From Actinokineospora auranticolor (GTDB lineage: Bacteria > Actinomycetota > Actinomycetes > Mycobacteriales > Pseudonocardiaceae), in the NCBI RefSeq assembly GCF_002934265.1, contig NZ_PTIX01000015.1, positions 62,001 through 126,000 of the forward strand: a DNA stretch of 64,000 nt, read 5' to 3'. The position numbers were made by a program, and so were the translations under genes. The number at the start of each line of letters is the position of its first letter. Position 1 is the first letter of the stretch. Of the stretch, positions 26,052 to 36,651 are shown piece after piece. The notes under the pieces were generated by a model. It worked only from the letters and a program-made list of their open reading frames with translations, did not search any database and was not told where the DNA came from.

Positions 26052-26999
26052 ATGCCATCCGCAGCCGAGGAATACCTGAGAAATCAGCTCACCTCATTCG
26101 AGATAAACCAGAACGCGACCGCCGCCCTGGCGACGGTGTACCACCGGCGGCTCGGTCGACGCCTCTGGGCGCGCCTCGCCGAGCAGGGCACGCCGCCGGG
26201 CGGACCCGATGGCTGGCGACGACTCACGTGGCTGCACCCGAGCGTCGTCCGCATGGTCACGGTCGGCCCGGTCGACGCGGGCGCGCTCGGTGCCGGGACG
26301 TACACCGTGGTGGGAGGGCCCGCGCGGCCACCGCTGGAGCACCTCCCGGAACGCGACGGCGTGCCGTGGCTCGAGGAAAGCGTCCGCTACCTCGAACACG
26401 ACATCCGGGCGGTCGACGATGCCCAGTCGTTGACGTTGTCCCGGCGGTTGGCCCGGAGCGCGCGGCCACACGTCGACCAGGCCGTCGAGGTGCTCGCCCG
26501 GGTGTGGCCCGCCGCCGCGCGGGAGTTCCGGACCCTGGTGCGGTCGATCGTGTACGTGGACGGGACGGTGTTCCGCTCGGCGACGGTCGAGCAGACGTAC
26601 GGCGCCATCTACGCCGCGCCGCGCTCGCTGGGCAGCGTCGCCGCCGCGTTCGAGATGCTGCTGCACGAGACCGGCCACCACGCCCTGTACCTGCGGAACT
26701 CGTTCGGGCCCTTCGTGCTCAACGGCGCGGCACTGGCCTCGCACCCGCTGCGACCGGACCCGAGACCGATCTTCGGCGTCCTGCACTCCGCGCACGTCCT
26801 GGCCCGGATGGCCACCGGCCTGCACCGCTGGACGGCGGAGGCGGACGCTCCCGACGAGGCGCACGAGCGGCGGGAGCGGGCGCTGGGGAACCTGGCGCAG
26901 AGCCTGGACATCCTCGACAGGCAAGCCGAGTGGACGGCCCAGGGCGCCGACTACTTCACCGACCTCCGCGCGTGCGCGGATTCGTTGCGGGCGGCGTGA
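26052..26999 (+). CDS. HExxH-motif peptide hydroxylase candidate (alpha-KG-HExxH type)
   Basis: 315 residues from the ATG at 26052 (GGGAG upstream); a GTG at 26031 would add seven residues but lacks a Shine-Dalgarno. The defining motif is LLHETGHHALYL with H205, E206 and H209; H245 and H248 (GVLHSAHVL) are possible further ligands. The rest is helical, as in the HEXXH-motif peptide-modification family linked to RiPP pathways, members of which are reported as 2-oxoglutarate-dependent beta-hydroxylases rather than proteases. Beta-hydroxylation of Asp37 of the precursor is a natural prediction. It heads a plus-strand operon with the P450 and exporter. Confidence 0.8.
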   Translation: MPSAAEEYLRNQLTSFEINQNATAALATVYHRRLGRRLWARLAEQGTPPGGPDGWRRLTWLHPSVVRMVTVGPVDAGALGAGTYTVVGGPARPPLEHLPERDGVPWLEESVRYLEHDIRAVDDAQSLTLSRRLARSARPHVDQAVEVLARVWPAAAREFRTLVRSIVYVDGTVFRSATVEQTYGAIYAAPRSLGSVAAAFEMLLHETGHHALYLRNSFGPFVLNGAALASHPLRPDPRPIFGVLHSAHVLARMATGLHRWTAEADAPDEAHERRERALGNLAQSLDILDRQAEWTAQGADYFTDLRACADSLRAA

Positions 27000-27138
27000 C
27001 CGGACCCGCGCCGCGGCGCCCGGACCGCCGACCACTGAACCGGAAGTCGTTGTTCGAAGCCAAAGCCGGACGAGGTCCGCGCTGCCACGGCCGCCGCGGA
27101 GCGGGCCCGCCCGCCGCGTTCGAAGGGAGAGTTCCGCG

Positions 27139-28350
27139 ATGGAACAACCGGCCTACCCGATGTCCCGGTCCTGCCCGATGCGCCCGCCGGACCGGTACAC
27201 CGAGCTGCGTGCCGGGGCGCCGCTCGAGAAGATCACCCTGCCCAGCGGGCGGACCGCCTGGTTGATCACGCGCTACGAGCACGTGCGCCGGTTCCTCGCC
27301 GACCGGAACGTCAGCACGAACCGGCTGCACCCCAACTTTCCCTTCTACCGCCCGCTCGCGCACAAGTTGATCGGCGTCAACGCGTCCCTGATGAGCCTGG
27401 ACCCGCCGGCGCACGCGGTGCTGACCCGGATGGTGATCCCCGAGTTCACCCACAAACGCGTGCAGAAGCTGCGGCCCCTCGTGCAGCGGATCGTGGACGA
27501 CCACATCACGACCATGCTGGACGGTGACCGGCCCATCGACCTGGTGGACGCTCTCTGCCGCCCGGTCACCGCCCAGGTCATCTGCGAGGTCCTCGGTGCC
27601 CCCTACCGCGACCGCGAGCTCTTCCGCTCGACCAGCAAGGCGATGGCCGACTGGCACAGCAGCCTGCGCGAACGCGAGGAGGCGGACGCCGCGCTTCGCG
27701 GATACCTCAGCGATTTCGTGGCCGCGAAGGTGGCGGAGGCCGAGCAACCGGGTGCCGTGCCGGGCGACCACCTGGTCGGCAGGCTCATCGCCAAGAACCG
27801 GGAGGAGCGGGTCCTCAGCCAGGAGGACATCGCCGCGTTGTGCCTGTCGCTGCTGAGCGCCGGGCACGAGACCACGGCCAACGTGATCGCGCTCGGCACC
27901 GTGCTGCTGCTCGAGAACCCCGAGCAACTCGCCGTGATCCGGGCCGACCCGACCCGCACCCCGGGTGCGGTGGAGGAGATCCTGCGCCACACCAGCATCA
28001 CCGACCCGAGCGGGCTGCGGGTGGCGCTGGCCGACATCGAGGTCGGCGACATGGTGGTCAAGGAGGGCGACGGTGTTGTCGTGTCGACCGCGGCGGCGAA
28101 CTGGGATGACAGCGTCTTCGCCGAGCCGGAGAAACTCGACTTCGACCGCGACGCGCGGCACCAGCTGGCGTTCGGCCACGGCATCCACCGGTGCGTCGCC
28201 CAGAACCTGGCCCGTCTCGAGCTCGAGATCGCGTTCACCACGCTGTTCGCCCGGGTCCCCGGGCTCCGGCTCGCCGCCCCTGTCGAGGAACTGGACTTCA
28301 AGGATGGCGCGCTCCTCTACGGTGTCCACACACTGCCCGTCACCTGGTGA
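27139..28350 (+). CDS. Cytochrome P450 of the RiPP locus
   Basis: 403 residues, bacterial class I size. I-helix LLSAGHETTANVI (A241-T246), K-helix EEILRH, heme loop FGHGIHRCVAQNLARLELE with Cys352 as thiolate ligand; the usual Gly two after Cys is Ala here. GAAGGGAGA precedes the ATG. Beside a precursor ending in a Trp-Tyr pair it most likely forms a biaryl, C-N or ether cross-link between aromatic side chains, as in biarylitide and atropopeptide pathways. No ferredoxin gene is adjacent, so redox partners must come from elsewhere. Confidence 0.9.
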   Translation: MEQPAYPMSRSCPMRPPDRYTELRAGAPLEKITLPSGRTAWLITRYEHVRRFLADRNVSTNRLHPNFPFYRPLAHKLIGVNASLMSLDPPAHAVLTRMVIPEFTHKRVQKLRPLVQRIVDDHITTMLDGDRPIDLVDALCRPVTAQVICEVLGAPYRDRELFRSTSKAMADWHSSLREREEADAALRGYLSDFVAAKVAEAEQPGAVPGDHLVGRLIAKNREERVLSQEDIAALCLSLLSAGHETTANVIALGTVLLLENPEQLAVIRADPTRTPGAVEEILRHTSITDPSGLRVALADIEVGDMVVKEGDGVVVSTAAANWDDSVFAEPEKLDFDRDARHQLAFGHGIHRCVAQNLARLELEIAFTTLFARVPGLRLAAPVEELDFKDGALLYGVHTLPVTW

Positions 28351-28410
28351 GGAGGTGCCGTCATCATCCGGACGTCCCGGCCAGCCCGTCGCCCTCGAGC
28401 GGAGGCGCGC

Positions 28411-29673
28411 GTGACGACGACCCCACGCCGGGCCGCGATCGCAGCGGAGCCCGCCGTCCGCCTGCTGGTCCCACTGCGGGATCGGCGCTTCGCGCTGTAC
28501 TTCATCGGCCAGCTGCTCTCCCGGATCGGCGACGGCATCTACCTGGTCACGCTGCCGTTCGTCATGCTCAACCAGGGCGGCGGTCCCGCGAACCTCGGCG
28601 TGGTGCTGGCCTGCTACGGCGCGGCCAGGCTGGCCGCCCTGCCGGTCGGCGGCACGCTCGCCGACCGCCTGGGCGCCCGGCCGGTGATGCTCGCCGCGGA
28701 CGCGCTCCGTGCCGTCGTCGTGCTCGGTTTCGTCCTGCTCGCGGCCAACAGCCGCATCCCCCTGTGGGCGATGGTCGCGGTCGCGGTCCCGTTCGGCGTC
28801 CTGGGCGGGATCTTCATGCCCGCCTCGTTCGCCGTGCTGCCGCGGATCGTGCCGCCCGAGTCGCTCGCCGCGGGCAACTCCCTGATCCAGGTCATGCAGA
28901 GCACGTCGAGGATCGCCGGGCCCGCGCTGGGCGGGACGCTCGTCGGGGCGTTCAAGAGCGGCGTGGGGCTGCTGATCGACGCGGTCACGTTCCTGGTGTC
29001 CAGCCTGACCCTGGTGGCGATCCGCCCCAGGCCCGCGGCCGGGGCACCGCGCGCCGACGACGTCCCGGACGTCGACCGGCTGCGGACCTGGCGATCGGTG
29101 CTGCGCTACGCCACCGGCTCGCCCCTGGTGCGGATGAACCTGCTGACCACGCTGGTGTTCAACCTCGCCGCCGTCGGCCTGATCGAGGTCGCGCTGCCGA
29201 TCCTCGCCCAGACCACGCTGGACCGCGGCGCCCCCGGGTTCGGGATCATGATGGCGGGCCTCGGCGGCGGCTCGGTCCTCGGCGCGCTCCTGGGCCCGAC
29301 CCTGCTCCGGCAACGCCGCCGCGGACTGATCGCGCTCTGCCTCGGCGTCGTCCAGGGTCTCGCCCTCGCGGCCATCCCGACGGGCTCCTCACTGGTCATC
29401 GCCACCGCGACCCTGTTCACCGCCGCGTCCCTGCAAGCCGCGGTCAACGTCTTCTACATGACCATGCTCCAACGCGAAGTCCCCGCCCAGGCACTGGGCA
29501 GGATCATGAGCCTGCTGGCCACCTGCGCGGGCCTCGCCTACCCGGCCTCCGCGCTACTCGCCGGGACCGCCCTGGGCGCGGTCGACCCGCGGCTCGTGAT
29601 CATCGTGGCCGGGCTGGGCGTGTCGGTGTCCTTCTCGGTGGGGTTCTTCAGCAAGCCGTACCGGAACCTCTGA
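28411..29673 (+). CDS. MFS exporter (EntS/MFS_3-like)
   Basis: 420 residues with about twelve membrane segments. Motif A is GGTLADRLGARPVML; LSRIGDGIYLVTLPFVMLNQ is the first helix. The length and the NSLIQVMQSTSRIAGPALGG segment fit the MFS_3 group of siderophore and metabolite exporters. GGAGG lies 5 bases before the GTG start, 60 bases after the P450 stop, so it is probably the last gene of that operon and exports the mature peptide. Confidence 0.88.
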   Translation: MTTTPRRAAIAAEPAVRLLVPLRDRRFALYFIGQLLSRIGDGIYLVTLPFVMLNQGGGPANLGVVLACYGAARLAALPVGGTLADRLGARPVMLAADALRAVVVLGFVLLAANSRIPLWAMVAVAVPFGVLGGIFMPASFAVLPRIVPPESLAAGNSLIQVMQSTSRIAGPALGGTLVGAFKSGVGLLIDAVTFLVSSLTLVAIRPRPAAGAPRADDVPDVDRLRTWRSVLRYATGSPLVRMNLLTTLVFNLAAVGLIEVALPILAQTTLDRGAPGFGIMMAGLGGGSVLGALLGPTLLRQRRRGLIALCLGVVQGLALAAIPTGSSLVIATATLFTAASLQAAVNVFYMTMLQREVPAQALGRIMSLLATCAGLAYPASALLAGTALGAVDPRLVIIVAGLGVSVSFSVGFFSKPYRNL

Positions 29674-29832
29674 TCGGCGCGTGCACGGCCAAGTCCTCCG
29701 ACATGTCCGAAGTGGACCGTAGGTGTACCGCTGCGAGGCTGTCAGAGCGTGGCCACCCGTTGGAGCGGGAAGATCGGCTCCCGCCGCGGGCCCGATGAAC
29801 CTCTCCTCGTCATAATTTGACCGACTCCAGAA

Positions 29833-29845
29833 ACCGTTTTACGGT
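29833..29845. promoter_or_regulatory. Candidate FurA operator
   Basis: ACCGT-TTT-ACGGT, a short perfect inverted repeat directly upstream of the furA GTG start, next to an AT-rich CATAATTTG stretch. furA-katG operons are autoregulated by FurA at such a site; the exact box is inferred. Confidence 0.4.
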
Positions 29846-29851
29846 CGGGGG

Positions 29852-30280
29852 GTGACGTCGGAGTTCGAGGCTCAGTTGCGGGCCGTGTCGCTGCGGGTGA
29901 CGCAGCCGCGGTTGGCGGTGCTCGCCGTGCTCCGGGACCACCCGCACGTGGACACGGACGCGGTGATCGCGCTCGTGCGGGTCGATCACCCGTCCGTGTC
30001 GCACCAGACGGTCTACGACGTGCTCCGGGCACTGACCGACGCCGGTCTGCTGCGCCGGATCCAGCCCGCGGGCGCGAACGCGCGTTACGAAACCCGTGTG
30101 GGGGACAACCACCACCACGCCGTGTGCCGGTCCTGTGGCGCCATCGCGGATGTCGAGTGCGCCGTCGGCCACGCCCCCTGCCTGACCGCCTCGGACGACC
30201 GCGGGTTCGTGGTCGACGAGGCCGAAGTCGTCTACTGGGGCACCTGCCCCGACTGTGTTTCCGCCGAACAGACTGCTTGA
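29852..30280 (+). CDS. furA: Fur-family redox regulator FurA
   Basis: 142 residues. Winged helix LRVTQPRLAVLAVLRDHPHV, SHQTVYDVLRALTDAGLLRR; dimer/metal domain with DNHHHAVCRSCGAIADVEC and a C-terminal CPDC, i.e. two CxxC-type zinc pairs. It lies 15 bases before katG, the classic arrangement in which FurA represses katG and itself until oxidised. GTG start. Confidence 0.92.
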   Translation: MTSEFEAQLRAVSLRVTQPRLAVLAVLRDHPHVDTDAVIALVRVDHPSVSHQTVYDVLRALTDAGLLRRIQPAGANARYETRVGDNHHHAVCRSCGAIADVECAVGHAPCLTASDDRGFVVDEAEVVYWGTCPDCVSAEQTA

Positions 30281-32536
<2,256 letters not shown>

Positions 32537-32544
32537 CCGCACCG

Positions 32545-32578
32545 CGCGGACCCGAGCCCGCCCGGGCTCGGGTCCGCG
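32545..32578 (+). terminator. katG terminator hairpin
   Basis: A perfect 16-bp stem (arms start CGCGGACCCGAGCCCG) with a two-base loop lies just after the katG stop. No T-tract follows, which is common for actinomycete hairpin terminators. Confidence 0.7.
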
Positions 32579-32603
32579 GCGCCAGTCCGAAAGGTTGGTC
32601 CCG

Positions 32604-32826
32604 GTGCAGGTGGCAGTGGCGAGGATGGCCGACGTCGCGGGCTTCCTCGCCTTGGCCGGGCACGTCGAGCAGTGGTTCGGGCCGATGCTCGACGTGCCCG
32701 GGTTCCACGGCGCCCCGCGGCGCGATCATCGACCGGGGCACCGCGCTGTGCGTACACCGGGACGGCGGCGACCTGCGTGGCGGCATCCTGTTCGGCATTC
32801 GCCCACCGGTGTGCCGGATCGGCTGA
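32604..32826 (+). pseudogene. Frameshifted, truncated GNAT acetyltransferase fragment
   Basis: The GTG at 32604 opens VARMADVAGFLALAGHVEQW, the N-terminus of a small actinobacterial GNAT protein. The frame then slips near 32715, after GFHGAPRR, and continues in another frame as GAIIDRGTALCVHRDGGDLR, ending PPVCRIG-stop. The acetyl-CoA-binding half is missing. It is a decayed remnant. Confidence 0.6.
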
Positions 32827-32940
32827 CGATCACGAAGTACGGCTGCCGTTTTGGTCGAGTTTCCGCTGTCGGTGGTCACTTGATCATCAACTTCCTCGGA
32901 CTGCCGCGGGTTCGCCGTACCCGGCTTCTAGCATGTGGGG

Positions 32941-33741
32941 ATGCGGGTCGAGGAGCTGTCCAACCACCCACTGGCCCAGGTGCGCGCCCTGCGGGCCGAG
33001 ATCGCCGAAGTCCAAGCCCGCCGGGGCGAGCATTTCCGGGCGGTGGAAGGGTTCCGCCGTGCCAACGCGGCGTCCCGGCGGTGGTGGCAGTGGGGTCTGT
33101 GGTGGCGGCACCGGGCCCAGGAGGCGGCGATGCGGGCGCTGGCGCCGGTGGTGGACCCGGCCCTGCACCACGAGCTGGTCCGGTACGAAGCCGGGGCGGC
33201 CGCCGAGGAACGCGCGGCCTGGGAGTTGGTGGCGCGCTTCGACGACAGGTGGGCGCTCTTCTCGGGCTACACCAACCGCCGTGGTGAGGTCGACCTCGTG
33301 GTGGTCGGGCCGGGTGGGGTGTGGGCGGTCGAGGTCAAGGGTCGTGGCGTGCGCGTGCACGTCGATGGTGACGGCTGGACATACGAGAAGTTCGATCGCT
33401 ACGGCAACCTGGTGGAGGAGGACGACCTCTCCGATCGGAGTGGCCGTAGCTGGGGTCGACAGGTCCGCGACGTGGCGGACGCGCTGGAGGGCTTCCTCGG
33501 TCGACGCGGGGTGCCCGTTTCCGTGTACGCCGCGGTGGTGGTCATGCACGAACGCGCCGAGATCGGCTCGGTGAGCGACCTGTCGGTCCTGCTCTCCATC
33601 GGTACCGGCTACCTGGTCGAGCAGATTCGCCACGGCCCCGCCGTACTGAGCGCCAGCAGGCAGGCAGACGTCGAACGCCTGATTCGTCAAGACCACGACT
33701 TCCACCGCAAACGCCGCGGACGTCGAAGAGGCGTCTCGTGA
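32941..33741 (+). CDS. NERD-domain (nuclease-related) protein
   Basis: 266 residues. A helical N-terminus (RALRAEIAEVQARRGEHFRA) precedes the NERD fold: NRRGEVDLVVVGPGGVWAVE with VEVKGRG, the D-x(n)-E-x-K arrangement of the PD-(D/E)xK nuclease superfamily. The tail is Arg/Lys-rich (HRKRRGRRRG). Function is unproven in the family; nucleic-acid processing is inferred. The ATG at 32941 has no strong ribosome site and a leaderless transcript is possible; a GTG at 32935 is the alternative. Confidence 0.8.
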   Translation: MRVEELSNHPLAQVRALRAEIAEVQARRGEHFRAVEGFRRANAASRRWWQWGLWWRHRAQEAAMRALAPVVDPALHHELVRYEAGAAAEERAAWELVARFDDRWALFSGYTNRRGEVDLVVVGPGGVWAVEVKGRGVRVHVDGDGWTYEKFDRYGNLVEEDDLSDRSGRSWGRQVRDVADALEGFLGRRGVPVSVYAAVVVMHERAEIGSVSDLSVLLSIGTGYLVEQIRHGPAVLSASRQADVERLIRQDHDFHRKRRGRRRGVS

Positions 33742-33752
33742 ACCGGTGCCGG

Positions 33753-34724
33753 TCAGCGCCCGATCCGCGCGGCGAGTTCCGCCGCCGTGAGACCACCCGG
33801 TGACCGTCCCGTTCGGACAGACTCGTGGACCGCCACCAGCAGCGCCTCGTTCACCGGGGTCTCGATCCCGTGCAGCCTGCCCAGCGCCACGATCTCCCCG
33901 TTGAGGTAGTCCGTCTCCACACCCGTCCCCCGAACCACGCTCTGCCACGACGAACTCCCCCCGGCCCCCGGCATGTCCTGGGACACCACCATGCCCCCAC
34001 GCAACTGGACGAACTCCTCCTCCGTGGCGCAGTCGATCCCCGCCACCGCCAGCACTTCGCGGCCCTCGGCCACGGCGAGGTCACGCAGTGCGGGGACGGG
34101 TCCACCGGTGACCGCGTCGATCGCGTTGGCCAGGTTGGCGAGCAGCTTCGCGTACTTCCACCGCATGACCCGCGGCACCACCGGTGCGGGCAGGTTCGCC
34201 TTCTCCAGATCAGCGGCGATGGCCTCGGTGGTGTCGTCGTGGCCGTGCGGGTAGCGGCCGATCGTGAGCATCCCCGTGTACGGCGCGGCGGTGGCGATCA
34301 CCTCACCGGGCGTCAGGTACGTCGCGGGCAGCATCAGGCACACGGCCTGCACCTGCCGGAAGTGCCGCAACGCCATCCGTTCGTTCGCCACGCCGTTCTG
34401 GGCGGTGACCACGGGCAGCACTTGGCCCGCCGTCGCGCCCGCCACCGGGCGCGGGCTCCACGCCCGCAGCGCCGCGGCGCTGTCCTGGGTCTTCGTGGTG
34501 AGCACGAGCACGTCGTCGGGCCGCAGGTCCACCTCGTCCGGACCCGTCGCCACCGGGATGTCCAGGTGCAGGGTGCCCTGCGGGGTGATCAGCCGCAGCC
34601 CGTCGGCCCGCAGCGCGGTCGCCTGCGCGCCCCGGGCGACGAGCACCACTTCGTGGCCGCTCTCGTGCAGCTTCCCACCGATCGAGCACCCGACGGCACC
34701 CGCGCCGATGACCACGTATCGCAC
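33753..34724 (-). CDS. Ketopantoate reductase-family protein (PanE/ApbA)
   Basis: 323 residues from the GTG at 34724. N-terminal Rossmann motif VRYVVIGAGAVGCSIGGKLH binds NADPH; TKTQDS and VVTAQNGVANE follow as in PanE; the helical domain has MRWKYAKLLANLANAIDAVT with the catalytic-type Lys. It would reduce 2-oxopantoate to pantoate for CoA synthesis, but PanE paralogues often act on other 2-oxoacids and the C-terminal extension here (about 323 versus 300 residues) leaves room for that. Follows a GNAT gene on the same strand by 23 bases. Confidence 0.85.
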   Translation of the reverse strand: MRYVVIGAGAVGCSIGGKLHESGHEVVLVARGAQATALRADGLRLITPQGTLHLDIPVATGPDEVDLRPDDVLVLTTKTQDSAAALRAWSPRPVAGATAGQVLPVVTAQNGVANERMALRHFRQVQAVCLMLPATYLTPGEVIATAAPYTGMLTIGRYPHGHDDTTEAIAADLEKANLPAPVVPRVMRWKYAKLLANLANAIDAVTGGPVPALRDLAVAEGREVLAVAGIDCATEEEFVQLRGGMVVSQDMPGAGGSSSWQSVVRGTGVETDYLNGEIVALGRLHGIETPVNEALLVAVHESVRTGRSPGGLTAAELAARIGR

Positions 34725-34747
34725 ACCGCGACCGTAGCCGAACGGAC

Positions 34748-35248
34748 TCAGGGCGCGCGGCGTTCGAGCAGGACGGTGTCGCGCCAGACGCCGTGGTGCC
34801 GGGCGATGCGCTCGCGGACGCCGACGGTGCGGAAGCCCGCCGCGTGGTGCAGGGCGATGCTCGCGTGGTTCTCGGGGAACACCGAGGCCTGCAACGTCCA
34901 CAACCCCGCCGCGTCGGCGGCCGCGATCTGCTTGCGCAGCATCGCTTTCCCCACGCCCCGGCCGCGGTGGGCCGCGCCGACGTAGACGGAGGTGTCGGCG
35001 ACCCCGGCGTAGCGGTCCCGCGTGGACGCCGGGGTGACGGCGGCCCACCCCGCCACGGCCCCGCCGACCTCGGCGACCCAGCGGTGCCCCGGCAGCCACT
35101 TGGCGTCGAGCGCCCGGAGGTCGGGGGTCTCGGTCTCGAACGTGGCCACGCCGGTCGCGATGCCCTCGGCGTAGACGCGCCGGACGTCCGACCAGTCGCG
35201 GTCGGTCATGGCGCGGATGACGGCGTCGGGGGAGTTCATGGTGTCCAT
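34748..35248 (-). CDS. GNAT N-acetyltransferase (Pat/MnaT-like)
   Basis: 166 residues. VIRAMTDRDWSDVRRVYAEG is the Pat-type N-terminus, SVYVGAAHRGRGVGKAML the pyrophosphate-binding loop, and SVFPENHASIALHHAAGF the conserved C-terminal motif. Relatives acetylate phosphinothricin, methionine sulfone/sulfoximine or other amino-acid-like amines. A second in-frame ATG nine bases downstream is an alternative start. Confidence 0.85.
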   Translation of the reverse strand: MDTMNSPDAVIRAMTDRDWSDVRRVYAEGIATGVATFETETPDLRALDAKWLPGHRWVAEVGGAVAGWAAVTPASTRDRYAGVADTSVYVGAAHRGRGVGKAMLRKQIAAADAAGLWTLQASVFPENHASIALHHAAGFRTVGVRERIARHHGVWRDTVLLERRAP

Positions 35249-35258
35249 GATGGCGCCG

Positions 35259-36161
35259 TCACGAGCGCCAGTTCGCCGCGAACGCCCGGGCCGGGTTCTC
35301 GACGAAGATCATGGCCGCGGTGTCGACCCCCAGGTCGCGCTCGATCCGCGGGCGCAGGCCGCTGAGCAGGAACGGCATCCCCGGTCCGTCGGCGCCGGAA
35401 CGGGCCGCCGAAGTCGTCGTGTCCCCGCCGAGCAGGATCCGCGGGGCGTGGCCGGAGTCGGCGAGTGCGGTGAGACCGCGGAGCAGGAGCCAGTCGGTGC
35501 CGTGATGGGCGCGGGACGGGCCGTCGAACGCCAGGAACGCGCCCGCCTCGGCGGCCCGCCGGTGGCTCTCGGCATCCGGGAACCGCTGCGCGTGCCCGAG
35601 GATCACCCGGTGCGCCGGGACTCGGTGTGTGTCGCACAGCAGCCGGAGCACGTCCATGGCGGCCGTTCCGCCTTCGAGGTGGACGCCGATGGGCGCGTCG
35701 GTGGCGTGGTGCGCCTCAGCCGCCGCCGCGATGACGTGCCGGGCGTGGTCGTCGAGGCGGTGGTAGGCGCCCGCGACCTTGATCATCCCGGCCCGGGTCC
35801 GCGCGCCGGTCAACTCGTGGACGAACAGGCCCGCCAACCCGTCGTAGACGCGTCGCAGGTCGTCGCGGTCGTAGTGTTTCGCCTGGTGGGCGCCGGTGGC
35901 GGAGATGATGTGCACGCCGGACCGCCGGGACAGCGCGGGCAGGTCGTCGGCCCGCGCCCCCAGGCCCCACGGGGTCCACTGCGCCACGGCGCGCCCGCCG
36001 AGCGCGGCGAAGGCGTCCAACTCGGTGAGCGCGGCCCCGGCGTCGTCCAGTTCCTGACCGGGCAACACGGGGGAGCGGAGGAACAGGTGGTCGTGGGCGT
36101 CGCAGACACCCAGCTCGGACGGCGCGATGTCGCCGAGAACGGTCCGGATCGCCGCGGTCAC
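35259..36161 (-). CDS. Phosphotriesterase-family metal hydrolase
   Basis: 300 residues. TIM-barrel amidohydrolase motifs in order: CDAHDHLFL (HxH), MIKVAGAY (the bridging Lys), IGVHLEGG and VILGHAQR (two His), ILLGGDTT (Asp). This is the php/PTE layout; family members are lactonases or esterases and only rarely true phosphotriesterases. The GTG start overlaps the upstream CMD gene stop, giving a coupled pair. Confidence 0.85.
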   Translation of the reverse strand: MTAAIRTVLGDIAPSELGVCDAHDHLFLRSPVLPGQELDDAGAALTELDAFAALGGRAVAQWTPWGLGARADDLPALSRRSGVHIISATGAHQAKHYDRDDLRRVYDGLAGLFVHELTGARTRAGMIKVAGAYHRLDDHARHVIAAAAEAHHATDAPIGVHLEGGTAAMDVLRLLCDTHRVPAHRVILGHAQRFPDAESHRRAAEAGAFLAFDGPSRAHHGTDWLLLRGLTALADSGHAPRILLGGDTTTSAARSGADGPGMPFLLSGLRPRIERDLGVDTAAMIFVENPARAFAANWRS

Positions 36162-36571
36162 CGCCCGGGCTCCCCGAGCGCGGCCGCGGCGACGCGGAGC
36201 CCCGCCAGCGCCTTGGGCACCCCGATGTACGGCGCGAGGTGCGCGAACACCTCGACGACCTCGTCGCGGGTCATACCGATCCGCAACGAGGTCCGGACGT
36301 GGCCCGCCAACTGCGGGTCGACACCGCCGAGCGCGGCCAGCGCCGCCAGGGTGACGAGCTGCCGGTCGCGCAGCGACAGCCCTTCACGGAGGTAGGTGCC
36401 ACCGAACAGGGCGGTCACGATCCAGTCGGCGAACCCGGGGGCGAGGTCGTCGAGCCCGGGCAGGGCGGCGTGCTGGGTGGCGGTGTCCTGTAAGTGGTCC
36501 AGCAGCCGGTATCCCTCGTCGCGGTCGAACCGCGCCTGGGTCAGCTGCTCCGGCAGAGGCCTGGTCGTCAT
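36158..36571 (-). CDS. Carboxymuconolactone decarboxylase-family protein
   Basis: 137 residues. FADWIVTALFGGTYLREGLS and DRQLVTLAALAALGGVDPQLAGH are the typical AhpD/CMD helices; the CxxC of peroxidase-type members is absent, favouring the decarboxylase-like branch. GAAGGG precedes the ATG. It is coupled to the phosphotriesterase-like gene and divergent from a CGNR regulator, with two matching operators between them, so the pair is probably under that regulator. Confidence 0.85.
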   Translation of the reverse strand: MTTRPLPEQLTQARFDRDEGYRLLDHLQDTATQHAALPGLDDLAPGFADWIVTALFGGTYLREGLSLRDRQLVTLAALAALGGVDPQLAGHVRTSLRIGMTRDEVVEVFAHLAPYIGVPKALAGLRVAAAALGEPGR

Positions 36572-36588
36572 GGCGAGAACCCTTCGCT

Positions 36589-36607
36589 GTAACGCTTCGA
36601 ACGTTAC
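36589..36607. promoter_or_regulatory. Operator box 1, GTAACG-N7-CGTTAC
   Basis: Inverted repeat GTAACG / CGTTAC with a 7-base spacer, 18 bases upstream of the CMD start. Same architecture as box 2. Confidence 0.7.
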
Positions 36608-36623
36608 GGCGACGCTAGCACGC

Positions 36624-36642
36624 GTAACGGATGATCCGTTAC
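36624..36642. promoter_or_regulatory. Operator box 2, GTAACG-N7-CGTTAC
   Basis: GTAACGGAT-g-ATCCGTTAC, a 9-bp perfect inverted repeat that also fits GTAACG-N7-CGTTAC. It ends 10 bases before the CGNR regulator start, consistent with autoregulation. Confidence 0.75.
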
Positions 36643-36651
36643 CGTCCGGGT

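Noticed and set aside
25690-28350. Naming the RiPP locus an atropopeptide cluster
   Set aside because: The core has only one Trp and one Tyr, and the HExxH and M29 genes are not part of the minimal atropopeptide pathway; only AWY is shared.
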